Assembly: GCA_963377175.1 (NCBI GenBank)
Contig: CAUJNA010000454.1
Coordinates: 141,066-205,065 of the forward strand
Source of the DNA: Effrenium voratum
Lineage: Eukaryota; Sar; Dinophyceae; Suessiales; Symbiodiniaceae
Direction of reading: 5' to 3'
Length of the DNA: 64,000 nucleotides
Shown here: positions 45,234 to 55,455 of the stretch, piece after piece
How the letters are laid out: every line of letters starts with the position of its first letter
How positions within the stretch are numbered: the stretch's first letter is position 1
Translations under genes and position numbers: made by a program
The notes under the pieces: generated by a model
Seen by the model: only the letters and a program-made list of their open reading frames with translations
What the model was told of the DNA's origin: nothing
The model's database searches: none

Positions 45234-45506
45234 TTATGAATAAAGTTGCGTTTCCTCGTCATAGTCAATTTGATAAAATGTCATAGTGGAAGACTTCGGC
45301 TCTTTTATCTCTTTGTTGTTGAGTTTGTTTAAATACACTTGTTTCTTATTTTTATATTCACCATTGGTTCTATCTATTTCTTTACTTTGATAACTGTTTG
45401 TTAATGGTTTCTTCTTTTCCATTTCTTGCAAGATTTCTAAAATGTTCTTATTCTGTTCTAAAACCTTGTTCAGTTTTTTGACAATCTTTTCTACTCCTTC
45501 ATCCAT
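45234..45506 (-). CDS. Small charged coiled-coil-like protein
   Basis: A 90-residue product, Lys/Glu/Asn-rich, with a heptad-like leucine/isoleucine pattern in its first third (VEKIVKKLNKVLEQNKNIL). No family recognised. It lies between two minus-strand genes and is probably a virion or regulatory accessory protein. Confidence 0.5.
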   Translation of the reverse strand: MDEGVEKIVKKLNKVLEQNKNILEILQEMEKKKPLTNSYQSKEIDRTNGEYKNKKQVYLNKLNNKEIKEPKSSTMTFYQIDYDEETQLYS

Positions 45507-45582
45507 GTAAATATATACAATATTATAATACTAAACTTTTAAAACTAAATGTTGCAATTATGTTAAATCTACTCTTTAAATA

Positions 45583-45942
45583 CTATTTTTTCATCATTTC
45601 ACGTATAGTTTCCTGAGTTTCCTTATCACCATTATCGGATGGTGATGCATGCCTTCCCCATTTGATAGCAATATTATGAACATCTGTTTCTAAGTTTATA
45701 CTGTCTTTAGTTTTATCAATATTCATGTTCTTATCATTTTTACTAATGTTGAAACTTGTTGGAATACACGAACATTTACAGTTTCCTTTCTTTTGTATTT
45801 CTAATTCATTTTTCATTTCTAACATCTTTTTACACATTGGACAAGCAAACTCAATAACTGATGTTTCTTTAACAATTTCTTCTTTTTCTTCATCAGTTGA
45901 AGAAACAACTGGTTCAGTCTTATTCTTTTTCTTTCTTCCCAT
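45583..45942 (-). CDS. Small zinc-ribbon-like protein
   Basis: This 119-residue product has a basic start (MGRKKKNK), then an acidic stretch, then FACPMCKK with a later CKCSC: two cysteine pairs able to bind zinc. The C-terminus is polar. Function unknown; nucleic-acid binding is a reasonable guess. Its start overlaps the end of the upstream gene by about 20 bases, suggesting co-transcription. Confidence 0.55.
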   Translation of the reverse strand: MGRKKKNKTEPVVSSTDEEKEEIVKETSVIEFACPMCKKMLEMKNELEIQKKGNCKCSCIPTSFNISKNDKNMNIDKTKDSINLETDVHNIAIKWGRHASPSDNGDKETQETIREMMKK

Positions 45943-46228
45943 CTATATTAATATGTATATTTTTAATATATTGTATCACAAACTTAATTAATTCTAAAAC
46001 AAAATAGCATACTTTCTTACATCTATTATCAGTTATAACAACTTGTTCTATATTCTCTACTTCATCTATTATATCAATATAATCTGAATAACTTCTATCC
46101 ATATTAAATAATAAGATGAAATAATTATTAAAATAATTATTTGAACTTATTATTTCATGCACGGTAGAATATTCGGAGGGCACATCAATGGAGTTTTCTT
46201 TGCACTGGAAAACACAAGCGAGGTTCAA
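45920..46228 (-). CDS. Small hypothetical protein with a hydrophobic segment
   Basis: The open frame gives 102 residues, but an internal start at the MDRSYSDYIDIIDEV segment may be the real one, giving about 60. VCYFVLELIKFVIQYI could be a short membrane or amphipathic helix. The end overlaps the next gene. No family recognised. Confidence 0.45.
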   Translation of the reverse strand: MNLACVFQCKENSIDVPSEYSTVHEIISSNNYFNNYFILLFNMDRSYSDYIDIIDEVENIEQVVITDNRCKKVCYFVLELIKFVIQYIKNIHINIDGKKEKE

Positions 46229-46344
46229 ACTAATTCAAACTAATTAGTCTCAATGCTTATGATTGAAGTTGATGAAAGAGCCTGTTCTACTACGATAGAC
46301 ACCATTCATATCGTAGCAATGCTTTCATACAATAAATAATATTA

Positions 46345-46380
46345 AATTATTTTCTAAATATCTTTAATATTACTTTTATT
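46345..46380 (+). promoter_or_regulatory. TCTA-type promoter box before the packaging ATPase
   Basis: TTTCTAAATATCTTTAATA lies about 15-30 bases before the ATG, shared with the methyltransferase gene. Confidence 0.5.
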
Positions 46381-47151
46381 ATGCCTGATGTAAAACCAAT
46401 TGATGAAATCAAATATGACTTTAAACAAAGTAAGCACGAGGTCGTCCCTAAATTGCCGATGAGAGCGATGATTGTAGGGCCGTCAGGCTCTGGAAAGAGC
46501 ACCCTACTTGTATCAATGATACTTGATATTTATAGAGGTGCATACGAAAGAATTTTTATCTGGTCCCCATCTGTAAATTTGGATAGTATTTGGTTGCCAG
46601 TGAAGAAATACATTAAGGAAGGTTTGAAAGTAGATACTGATAAAGAACCGTGTTGGTGGGATGAGTTCAATGTTGAAGATTTAGAAAGAGTTATAGAAAC
46701 TCAAAATAAAATAATTGAATATCAGAAAAAACAAGGAATGAAGAAGTTATCTAATATATTAGTCATATTGGATGATGTATCTGATAATCCAGCAATAACA
46801 AGAAATAACAAATTGTTAAATTCTTTATTTTGTAGAGGTCGCCATAGCGGAATATCAACGCTTGTCAGTCTTCAAAAATCATCAACAGTGCCACCAATTA
46901 TTAGGGTAAATATAAGTCATTTGTTTTATTATAAAGTTAGAAACTTCAAAGAGATAGAAATATTGCAAGATGAATTATCAGCAATTGTTAGAAGCGATAA
47001 TTTACACGAAAGCAAGAAACTAATTTATAAAATATATGAGACCGCCACTGACGAACCACATAGTTTCTAATATATTAAGCTTTTAGAAAAGAACCCAGAT
47101 AAAATGTCTATGAAAAAGGTTTCACATTATTTAAGAATATCTGATAAATAA
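46381..47151 (+). pseudogene. Genome-packaging ATPase (FtsK-HerA / A32-like), premature stop near the end
   Basis: This is the motor that pumps DNA into the capsid. GPSGSGKST (residues 33-41) is Walker A and ILVILDDVSD (126-135) is Walker B. RHSGISTLVSLQ (154-165) matches the conserved segment following Walker B in virophage and Polinton ATPases. The frame stops at residue 229 with TAA after EPHSF. The same frame continues YIKLLEKNPDKMSMKK to a second TAA at 47,149, where relatives normally continue with a Leu codon, so a TTA-to-TAA change probably removed the last 27 residues. All catalytic motifs are upstream of the stop. It is the first gene of a plus-strand block with the GIY-YIG nuclease. 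Confidence 0.88.
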
Positions 47152-47184
47152 TATTTAAAGATATATCCTATATAATCTTATACA

Positions 47185-47959
47185 ATGCCTAAAAAGGTAA
47201 TGGACTATTCTAATACTTATTTTTATAAAATTGTTTGTAAAAATTTAAGTATCAAAGACTGTTATGTTGGACATACTACAAATTTTGTTAAACGAAAATG
47301 TGCTCATAAAAATAATATTGAGAAAGAAAACGGTAAAAACTACAATCAATTTGCATATCGATTTATTCGTGAAAATGGAGGATGGATTAATTTTGAAATG
47401 GTTTTAATATCTAATTTGAAATGTGAAAACCGTTTAGAAGCATCAATGAAAGAAAGAACATATAAAGAACAACTAAAAGCGACTTTAAATCAAATAAATC
47501 CAATAGCAACAGATGAAGACAGATTAGAACAAGCAGAAAAGTATAGTGAATGGAAAAAGGAAGACAGAAAACAAAATCCTGACAAATACAAAGAAAGAGA
47601 CAAAGCAAAATACGAAAAGTTTAGTGATAAAATGAAAGAAAATGCAAGAGAAAGATACTGGTTAAAAAAGGATGAAATTAATGAAGCGAGGAAAGACAAA
47701 TATCATAATCACGGAGGGAAGGAGAACAACTCAATACAATGTAAAAAAATATAGAGAAGAACATAAGGAAGAAGTAAAGCTAATGATGAAAAACTGGTAT
47801 AATAATACGAAAGAAGAAATTGTTTGTGAATGTGGTCAAAAGTTATTGAACCATAACCTACCAAGACATATAACAAGGAGAAAACACCAAGCATATCTAA
47901 ACTCAATACAACAACCAGAAGAGACACCAGAACAAATTACAAATGATAAGAGTACCTGA
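47185..47959 (+). pseudogene. GIY-YIG nuclease with C-terminal zinc motif, one frameshift
   Basis: The N-terminus has FYKIVCKNLSIKDCYVGHT, the GIY-YIG core in the variant form common in giant viruses and their parasites, followed by a KRK..HK segment and an invariant-type Glu near ENRLEAS. A long Lys/Glu-rich helix follows. Near 47,713 the frame shifts by one base at a G-rich stretch (GGAGGGAAGG). The +1 frame then encodes ECGQKLLNHNLPRHITRRKH, a CxC..HxxxxxH zinc-finger-like end typical of these enzymes. The unshifted frame stops at 47,754. Such nucleases cut DNA and often behave as selfish homing genes. Confidence 0.8.
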
Positions 47960-48029
47960 TGATTAAAAAATAATTAAATATGTTAGATTTGAAAAAGCAT
48001 TTAAAATAAAATAAAGATTTAAATATATT

Positions 48030-48558
48030 ATGTTATTTTATGATTTACCATTAGACATTAAAAACCTTGTAGTATCTTATAATTTAGGTGATGTTAGATT
48101 ATTAAAAATAAAAAATAATAATATTATTAAAAAATTATATTAATAAATTTAAACCAGTGTATAAGTCTTACAAATTAAAGAATTCACAATATTTTGAAAT
48201 TGATAATATCAATATGAAAAATATTATCAAAAACGGCATATCATATATTTTTAACTTAAGTGAGTTAGATAAATTACATCAAAAACATAAACCATTAAAA
48301 TTATTAATTGAATATGATATATTTGTTACATCTACCTCATTTACTTGTTTGAATCATGTTCGTAATCGTACTTTAACATCAAATAATTTATTTGATATTT
48401 ATTATTTTCTTAGTAAAGACCTTTATGAAACTAATTCAGTGTATAGGGACAATATGGATAATTTTATTTCATTACAAGTGAAAAAAATAACTATTAAAGT
48501 CATCAAGTATGAAAGACAAAGTTTTATTAGTAAATTGTATTCATATGTTTACAATTAA
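48030..48558 (+). pseudogene. F-box-like N-terminus plus unknown C-terminal region, frameshifted
   Basis: The ATG at 48,030 opens a frame with LPLDIKNLVVSYN, which resembles the short F-box-like start of many NCLDV proteins. It stops at about 48,142. The +1 frame then carries on with NKFKPVYKSYKLKNSQYFEI and stays open to 48,558 (133 codons from 48,157). One base gained or lost in the A/T-rich run near 48,110-48,125 would join them. No known domain in the C-terminal part. Confidence 0.5.
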
Positions 48559-48591
48559 TAATATTAATGAATCATATTAATATTATTAATT
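48553..48591. terminator. 16-bp perfect inverted repeat between convergent genes
   Basis: AATTAATAATATTAAT (48,553-48,568) and its exact reverse complement (48,576-48,591) are separated by seven bases. It spans the stop codons of the two converging genes, so it is well placed to end transcripts from both sides. Confidence 0.7.
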
Positions 48592-48800
48592 TAAATCAAT
48601 GAAGCGTTGCATAAATTCAACGCAGGTAATTTATATAATAGTTTGTCCGATTTTTGATTTTCTATCTTTTCTATTCTCGTTACACATTCTTGAATAGATT
48701 TTATTATTAAAGTATCCGCTCTCGTTTTTTCATCTACTCTTAAATTCTTAATGTCTTCCATACTGGTATTTTCTTCGTTTTTGCTTTGACCAATACCCAT
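48591..48800 (-). CDS. Small protein with a myristoylation-like N-terminus
   Basis: A 69-residue product begins MGIGQSK, which fits the N-myristoylation pattern (Gly2, Ser6, basic residue 7). The rest is a polar helix (MEDIKNLRVDEKTRADTLII) and no family is recognised. A TCTAAAT box lies about 20 bases upstream. If myristoylated it could be membrane-associated in the virion or factory. Confidence 0.45.
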   Translation of the reverse strand: MGIGQSKNEENTSMEDIKNLRVDEKTRADTLIIKSIQECVTRIEKIENQKSDKLLYKLPALNLCNASLI

Positions 48801-48809
48801 TATATATTA

Positions 48810-51624
48810 TTATTTAGATTTTTCTTTTTTCAATTCCTTAATTTATTTTTCTAATTTTTCAACTTTATCTATACTTTTGTACATTCAATACCTAAAATAT
48901 TCGCGACTGCTATGAACTACATTACTAATTTCTTTTGGAACTGCTTTTAATAAATCATCAGCAATGTAACCGATGTGGATTGCATCCTTATCTTCTCTAT
49001 CTTTTCTTTTGATTTTTTTAGGTTTGAATTTCTTAATCATACTAATACAATTACTTTTAAGTAAATCTACATCATATTTTAATCTTGCATCAGAATTATC
49101 TATTAGACTTCCATTTATAGTTACAGTTCCAGCAGTAATATCAATAGCATCACCTGAAGCATCTTGAATATCATTAACAAATAATGTTTTTGTATTAACA
49201 GCTGTTACATTTTCGTTGAAGGTTGATGGAGCATTATTTGTAAAACTTTCAGTATTTACTGTTGTTCCAAATGTCTTATCAATAGATAATAAAACTGAAG
49301 GTGTAGTTGAACTATCTGCTATTCTGATTGCAGTATTTGATGTTTTAAATATTATATCAAATGTTGATAGATTAGTCCCATCGTGATAGGTCGATATTTC
49401 CGATGTTCACATTTTAATATCAGTTCCAGTAGTCATTGAAATATTATTCAAAAATGAAACCGTTGTTAAATCAAATGATTGAATGGTATTAGTTGCTAAA
49501 TATGCATTTTGAACTGCTAAGTTAGTATCAACGGTTATTAATGTTCCTCTGTTAGGTGCTAAATGATTGCTTCTTAATGCTCCATTAGTTTTAACATACA
49601 CATCATCAGCAAATAAATTACCCATAAAATCAGCAGTAGCAGTATTAAAAGTCCATCCGCTAGTAATATTAACTGCTCCAACTATGTTAGATTGAACAGC
49701 AGGGTCTCCACAGATAAACCTGATTGAAGAATTAGCATCAGTATTTCTCATATCAAAAGATGAAAAAGTACTAACATATCTATATAATTCACAGTTTGTA
49801 TCAATTGTTAATTTACCATCAGTATCAATATTAACATTATCACAATTAACAGCAGCATTCGTATAAATATTACCTAACACATCTATAGGTTTACTAAAAA
49901 TTGTTTTTCCTACAAGCCCATCTGCCATGAAGTATTGGTTAGAAGCATTAGTTATATCTCCTACACTACACGCTACAAAATTAGGATGATGTATATACAA
50001 ACCTTCTGTTGCATCTGGTGTATATGTTTCTAAGTATGGTTCTAATCCATTTATTGAAGTATTGATATTATCTATTTTTGTTTTAATATCTGTTGAAAAA
50101 TCATTATTTGTAAATAAATTTCCTTTCATATAAACAGCACCTTCAAAATATGATGTTCCGTGTGCTTGAGCAAAATTGTATGAAGTATGAACATTACCGT
50201 TAATCGTAATTCTTGAAGCATTATTAGGTCTTCCAATAATGACATCTCCTGTGTTCCATCCTAACCATAATCTATAAGGCGTAGCACCTGTTAGTCCTTG
50301 ATAAGAGTCCAACTGACAACCTCTTTTAAATTCTAAACGTTGATTACTTACAGCATCTTGAATTCTAAAAATTGGATTAGTATTATCTGTTAAACTAATA
50401 ATTAATGGCGAATTCACTGTTTGTAATGTTGTATTAACTTTGTCTAATTTTTGACTTATTGTTGTATCTTGTGCGATGTCATTTGTAATTATTGAATTAA
50501 TTGTATTTGTAGTTCCCGTTATTAATCCACTTAATCCATCTGATTGTAAAACATATCTAGCATCAGAACCTGCTATATCTAAAATAGACGAACACGAAAA
50601 TACACCAGATACTTGTAAATTACTTAATATTGTAGTATTATGATTTAATATTATTTTGTCATTTTGAAAAGTTGAAGAATTATTAATTTCTACGTCTCCA
50701 AAACCTCTTTGATTTAAAAACATAGTTGCTGCACTTAAATTTCCATAAACATAAGTATCAATATAATTATTGTATAATTCATGATAATAATTATAATTTC
50801 CAAATTCTACTATTTTGAAAGTTGAAGTAGTTGTTATATTATGTATTAATGTATTATTTAACACTGATGTATTTAATTTTTCTGATAATAAATTATTAGC
50901 CGTTATTTTATTATAATAATCTGCTTCATTAAGTGAACATCCATTCTGTAAATCTGATATGGTTGAAATATGTGAATTTACTGTACTATTTAATCCTGTT
51001 ATTAAATTAGTAATTGATGAAATATTATTAAAATTAGTTGATATAGTAGAATATAAAAAAATTATTTATTAAATTTGTATTAGAAGAAATATTATTAAAA
51101 TTAGATGTTATAGTAGAATTCAAATTATCTATTAAATGAGTATTAGATGAAATATTATTAATATTTGAATTAATTAAATTAGTATTTGAAGAAATATTAT
51201 TAAAATTAGATGTTATAGTAGAATTTAAATTATTTATTAAATTTGTATTTGATGAAATATTATTAAAATTTGTATTTGAAGTTATTGTAAGATTACCTAT
51301 TAAAAATGTATTTGATGAAACATTAACTAAATTACTTGCCATTGTTGCTGTATTATTCATAATAAAATAAGCATTTGAACTAATATTATTTGATAATACA
51401 TTAACTTATGTTTTGTTATATGATTGAGTTATATCATAAAAATTAGCGTCAACCTGTGCTTTTGTGTAAGTATCTATTTGGTCTGCTTTATTGTTGAGTA
51501 AATCAATTATATCTGATTGATTACCGTATATGTTTCTAATGTTTGTCACCCCGCTTGTAGAATTGATTTCGCTAATTGTGTGCGCTACAACATTTTCAAA
51601 GTTTGTTAAATTTATTGAAGGCAT
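48810..51624 (-). pseudogene. Long tail-fibre-like protein with Peptidase_S74-type chaperone end, multiply interrupted
   Basis: One gene of about 935 codons is visible as fragments: 51,624-51,406, 51,360-51,034, 50,864-49,407 and the rest to 48,810. The N-terminal part ends with a YNKT segment like the YTK.EVD repeats of tail fibres. A repetitive section follows (NNISSNTNLI units, about 17 codons), then a beta-rich shaft. At the C-terminus IDNSDARLKYDV and KDAIHIGYIADDL match the intramolecular chaperone of endosialidase-type fibres, which helps the trimer fold and may cut itself off. Breaks: in-frame TAA at 51,406, a frameshift at a T7 run near 51,048, in-frame TGA at 49,407, and small shifts plus a TAA near 48,850-48,900. 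It probably encoded the receptor-binding spike. Confidence 0.8.
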
Positions 51625-51687
51625 TATATATTAATAGTAGAAAATGATAATATTTTTTATTTTTAATATTATCATGTTTACTTATTT

Positions 51688-53079
51688 TTAATCTAAAATC
51701 TGTACGCCCGCATCGCGTATGGATAATATTTGCTCACTCACTAACGTTATATATATTGTATCTGGCATAAAACTTACATCCATACTTCCAATAGGTTTGC
51801 AACGAATTAAAAGTTGTTGCCCGGCTTTCGTGTTGATTCCAGTATATGAACTATCGGGAACCTTCTCCATATTCATAGCAAAGATGAACTTGTCGGTTTT
51901 ATACTGGTTAAATTCAATAGATAAATGATGTTGATGAAATAAAGGTAAATTCAATGCCTTTCGCAAATAATAGAACGCTTGCGTTAAGCTTTTACAAGGA
52001 TACTCAGGAAATAATTTTGAACCTAATTGAAGTTGAAATTCTAAGTCATTGTCAGGGTTATAGTTTCCGTGAGTTGAAAAGGTTGTTCTTGTCGATGGAT
52101 GGTAAAACCTGTTGTATTCCTTATGAACTTCAGTTGCTCCTCCCGTGGCATCTGCTTTATAGAAGGTGATAAATGTGGCAGTGAGTTTCGACACAGAACG
52201 AACAACAGTAGTGTTTATTGTTGCTTGACCAACAACTGAATTAGACTGACAAATGTAAGTATTATATGTGATAGGTAATTATTTTCCATCAAGTAGATGA
52301 GCGACATATTTATTGTGGAGGTCATTGTCCAAACTTACTACATCACGTTGAAGGAAGCAATTATTAAGTTCGTATTGTCCGCTTGTGCTTCGATGTGTGT
52401 TAGGCGTACTCTCAACGGCGGGGAAATCAGTGGAAACATCAGGTGAAACAATACAATCGGTGAAATTACTGACAAGTTCAAGTTCTAAAACAAGAGGACA
52501 CGCTTTTAATGGAATATACTTAAACTGATTAAATAAACCAAGCATCGGTTTAAATCCGACAACCATTTCAGACGTAAAGCCTGGGATTGTTTCAGCGTTA
52601 TAAGTTTTTCCAATAGTGCCAGTTGTAGGGTCAGCAAAACGTTGTGCCAAATCGTCATCGTATCTATAACCAAAACTTTGCGCGTCTTCATTGTCCCTTG
52701 CTCCCTTTGACATCAAACAACTCATCATATGATGGGTTCTATTGTAGTAGTCAATGTCTTCAACAAGTTGATTACCAGCAATTAATCTTGCCCTTCTGAA
52801 AAAGCAGTAAGCAGGAGATAGAGGTCGTAACCGTTTGTTGTTTGTATTTTCCTTGTTCGAAACATTGAAAAACACCATTACCGATTGAGGGTCTAACCAA
52901 CTATTATCTTCGGCATTGAATGCGATTTTCAATACACGATTTCCAGACGAAGGTTTATAAATATTTGAACCAGACGGGAAGAACGAAACGCTACGACGCT
53001 CATTTATATAACTTGCACCTTTATTCAATTTGAATGAGAGGTTGTCAATTAGAATATCTTCAGCACTAAAAGTTTCCAT
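51688..53079 (-). pseudogene. Major capsid protein (double jelly-roll type, inferred), single in-frame stop
   Basis: The gene would encode about 463 residues, the expected size of a compact double jelly-roll capsid protein. The first 266 codons (53,079-52,279) begin with a segment containing NKGASYINERRSVSFFPSG. A TAA at 52,281-52,279 interrupts it, and the same frame continues without shift to 51,688. Assignment rests on length, beta-rich composition, low charge and position beside the fibre gene and near the penton gene, not on an unmistakable motif. The TCTA box (TTTCTAAATTAAATTATATA) lies just upstream. The single stop is the only visible damage. Confidence 0.72.
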
Positions 53080-53082
53080 TGC

Positions 53083-53110
53083 TATATATAATTTAATTTA
53101 GAAATAATTT
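53083..53110 (-). promoter_or_regulatory. TCTA-type promoter box before the capsid gene
   Basis: TTATTTCTAAATTAAATTA on the minus strand, about 15-30 bases before the ATG at 53,079. Confidence 0.5.
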
Positions 53111-53297
53111 AAACTAAATTGATAAATTTATACATTTATTAATTTCTAAAACATAATTAATAACTATGTTTTACAAATTGATGAAATTGTAATTTCATTA
53201 ATTTCTAAAAAATATACTTTTATGTTTTTTTTTAACAAATTGATGAAATTGCAATTTCATTAATTTCTAAATCATAATTAAAAATTATGATTTACAA
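53111..53297. repeat. Intergenic palindromic repeats upstream of the capsid gene
   Basis: Two to three similar units of about 65 bp contain ACAAATTGATGAAATT and AATTTCATTAATTTCTAAA. GAAATTGCAATTTC is a perfect palindrome. AAATCATAATT pairs with AATTATGATTT (11 bp, three-base loop), and AAACATA with TATGTTT. They lie between the stop of the upstream minus-strand gene and the capsid promoter, and carry extra TTTCTAAA boxes. Confidence 0.8.
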
Positions 53298-53513
53298 ATT
53301 GAATAATTTAGTGTCATCCTTTTGATTAGAATTATTATTTTCAAATATTTTCATTTTCTTTGTCTTAATCTTATCTTCAACTGGATTATTCCCTTTTTCT
53401 TTCTCCATTACTAATTCTCTAATTTCTTCATATGAACTTTTCTTATACTTTTTATTTTCATTCTTTATCATATCATCCGTTGTTTCATTGTCATATGTCT
53501 TATGCTGTATCAT
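53292..53513 (-). CDS. Small charged hypothetical protein
   Basis: A 73-residue Lys/Glu/Asp/Asn-rich product with no recognised motif. Its start overlaps the end of the upstream gene by 14 bases in another frame, so it is either translationally coupled or the separated tail of the same gene after a frameshift. Confidence 0.4.
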   Translation of the reverse strand: MIQHKTYDNETTDDMIKNENKKYKKSSYEEIRELVMEKEKGNNPVEDKIKTKKMKIFENNNSNQKDDTKLFNL

Positions 53514-53841
53514 AATAATGATGTGAAAATAATTGTAGTTTTTTTCTTTTTACTATTTCATCAATGTCTGATTGACTGTGATTACAAGTGCTTCTGCCGT
53601 CATTCATGAGGAAATAACCAAATTCAAGTTTGTTTACAAACATATTATAAATTGAAATAATCCAGTTATAATCAATATAGTCAGGTCTGACTCTGATACT
53701 CCTAATAATGAAACATCCGCATTGACATTTTACATATGTTCGTTTATTATCTCTATATAAATCCATTAATCTTTTTTCAATTGTCAATGGCTTATATGTT
53801 GTTTCACTTTCTGTCAAGTTTTCATTTAACTGATTATACAT
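53500..53841 (-). CDS. Small hypothetical protein with a Cys cluster
   Basis: A 113-residue product contains VKCQCGCF in the middle and a later CNHS, a possible metal site. No family recognised. It lies upstream of the capsid gene in the virion block. Confidence 0.45.
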   Translation of the reverse strand: MYNQLNENLTESETTYKPLTIEKRLMDLYRDNKRTYVKCQCGCFIIRSIRVRPDYIDYNWIISIYNMFVNKLEFGYFLMNDGRSTCNHSQSDIDEIVKRKKLQLFSHHYYDTA

Positions 53842-53881
53842 ATATAATATTATACAGTTATATATTTACGTACTTATTTAA

Positions 53882-54541
53882 CTACATTATGGCACTTACA
53901 GGTTCAACACTTCTTGAAACATCTTTGCCTTGGTCTCCGTATCCAGTCATGTAATCGTGGTTAGTAAATGGATTTAATGAACCAGTATAAACAGTTATAG
54001 CGCCACGGTCAGCAATACTGACAGGGTCTAAGATACTTCTAAAATTAATATAATCATCGGTAATTTTAGACCTTCGTGATATAAACGGCGCTCCATAAGT
54101 AGTTAAAGTTAATTCTCTTTCAGGAAAATCTTTTGTTATCTGTGCCCCTACACTTGAACCGAGACTGTGTGTTATAAGATGTTTAACTTCATTGTTTTCA
54201 TTCAATGCTTTTGATGTGTCTTTATATCGTTGCGAGTATTTTGTCATTTTAAACGGAAGTCCTACATCTGCCAGAATGTCATTAACAGCACCTCCAAACG
54301 TTCCTTTTCCAAATGTTCCTGCTACATACATTTTATCACCATCAATATAAAAACCGTTACCATTGCCATATGCTCTACTTAACCCTTGTGCATCAGTTAA
54401 ATTTGAATTAGGATAATAACTATTTAATATTTTGTCAGTTTGTTTCATAACATTAGTTATTTTAGTTGTTTTCTTATAAGGTTGATAATGTTTAATTTTC
54501 CCATGCTTCATTTCATAAATTAACTTTTTATTATTAATCAT
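53882..54541 (-). CDS. Lipase-like alpha/beta hydrolase (class 3 type)
   Basis: This 219-residue product has LITHSLGSSVG (residues 122-132), the nucleophile elbow of class 3 lipases with Ser126 the probable nucleophile; the usual leading Gly is Thr. Asp172 in ILDPVS and His195 in NHDYMTG complete a plausible triad. Lipases of this kind occur in some virophages and Polinton-like viruses, where they may help breach or remodel membranes. No signal peptide is visible. Its start faces the penton gene across a 39-bp spacer, so the two share a divergent promoter. The frame is intact. Confidence 0.72.
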   Translation of the reverse strand: MINNKKLIYEMKHGKIKHYQPYKKTTKITNVMKQTDKILNSYYPNSNLTDAQGLSRAYGNGNGFYIDGDKMYVAGTFGKGTFGGAVNDILADVGLPFKMTKYSQRYKDTSKALNENNEVKHLITHSLGSSVGAQITKDFPERELTLTTYGAPFISRRSKITDDYINFRSILDPVSIADRGAITVYTGSLNPFTNHDYMTGYGDQGKDVSRSVEPVSAIM

Positions 54542-54580
54542 ATAATTAAAGTTATAAATTAATTTCTCAATTAATTAATA
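54542..54580. promoter_or_regulatory. Shared divergent promoter (lipase / penton)
   Basis: Only 39 AT-rich bases separate the two opposed start codons. TTTCTCAATTAATTAATA before the penton ATG is close to the TCTA box but has TCTC. Confidence 0.4.
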
Positions 54581-55416
54581 ATGCTCACATATAAGAAGGT
54601 CTATATTGACAGTGCTCATAGGATTAGAGGTACATCATCAAATTTTAGAGTTGAATTGCCGGAAACATTACAAACAGACAACGGAGTTCATTGCTACATT
54701 CACGAAGTAACATTGCCTAACTCTTGGTATTCAATACAGTCAGGATTAAATAATATACTATACTTTTATTCTTCTCCGTTAGTTCCAGATGAAGATAATA
54801 CAAATGTTCATTGGATTGCTGTTGCATTGGCAGAAGGAGTTTATACTGGTACAGAACTGGCAACAGAATTCAATACAAAAATTAACGGTATTGTTGATAA
54901 TGTCAATTTCTCAAATACTTATGAAGCTACTTACAGTGTAAAGACTAATAAAATCACGATTTCTTCAAACTATGCCGATAGACAATTTGCAGTATTAACT
55001 GATGAACAAATGAAGATACTATATGAAAGTTATATTTGGGTTGGAAGTTTTGATGCTAATGATTCAAAGTCTGTTAATGACGTTTTAGGAAATTATCAAA
55101 TGAATGTTTATCAATATGGTAATGCTTATGTTTCTGGTTTCGTTAATCTTCAACCCATTAGAAATATTTATATTCATTCTTCTCAGTTGTCTAATTATAA
55201 TCAAGTAAATTTAAGAACGGGGGATAGCACAGTTGTTAAGAAAGTGCCAGTCACAGCACCACATGCAGGAATTATTTTTGATGGTGACGGAGTAAATGCT
55301 TTGGACTATTTAGATGTATCTAATAGAACCTTTAAACAATTGCAGGGAATGAAATTAATTTGAATGGAGTTAATTGTAGTTTTAGTCTCCTTTTCGTAAA
55401 AAGTGACATTATTTGA
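54581..55416 (+). pseudogene. Minor capsid (penton) protein, C-terminus frameshifted
   Basis: The start KKVYIDSAHRIRGTSSNFRV and the following HEVTLPNSWYSI are characteristic of the penton protein of Polintons and virophages, a single jelly roll that fills the capsid vertices. The visible frame runs 260 codons to 55,363. In another frame just before that point comes GNEINLNGVNCSFSLLFVKS, the usual end of these proteins, open to a TGA at 55,416. A deletion of some 20 bases near 55,343 would explain both the shift and the missing FKLTD-like segment. The core fold is intact. Confidence 0.82.
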
Positions 55417-55455
55417 TAATGGAATTGTAATATCAAATGTCAAAAACTTAGAATA

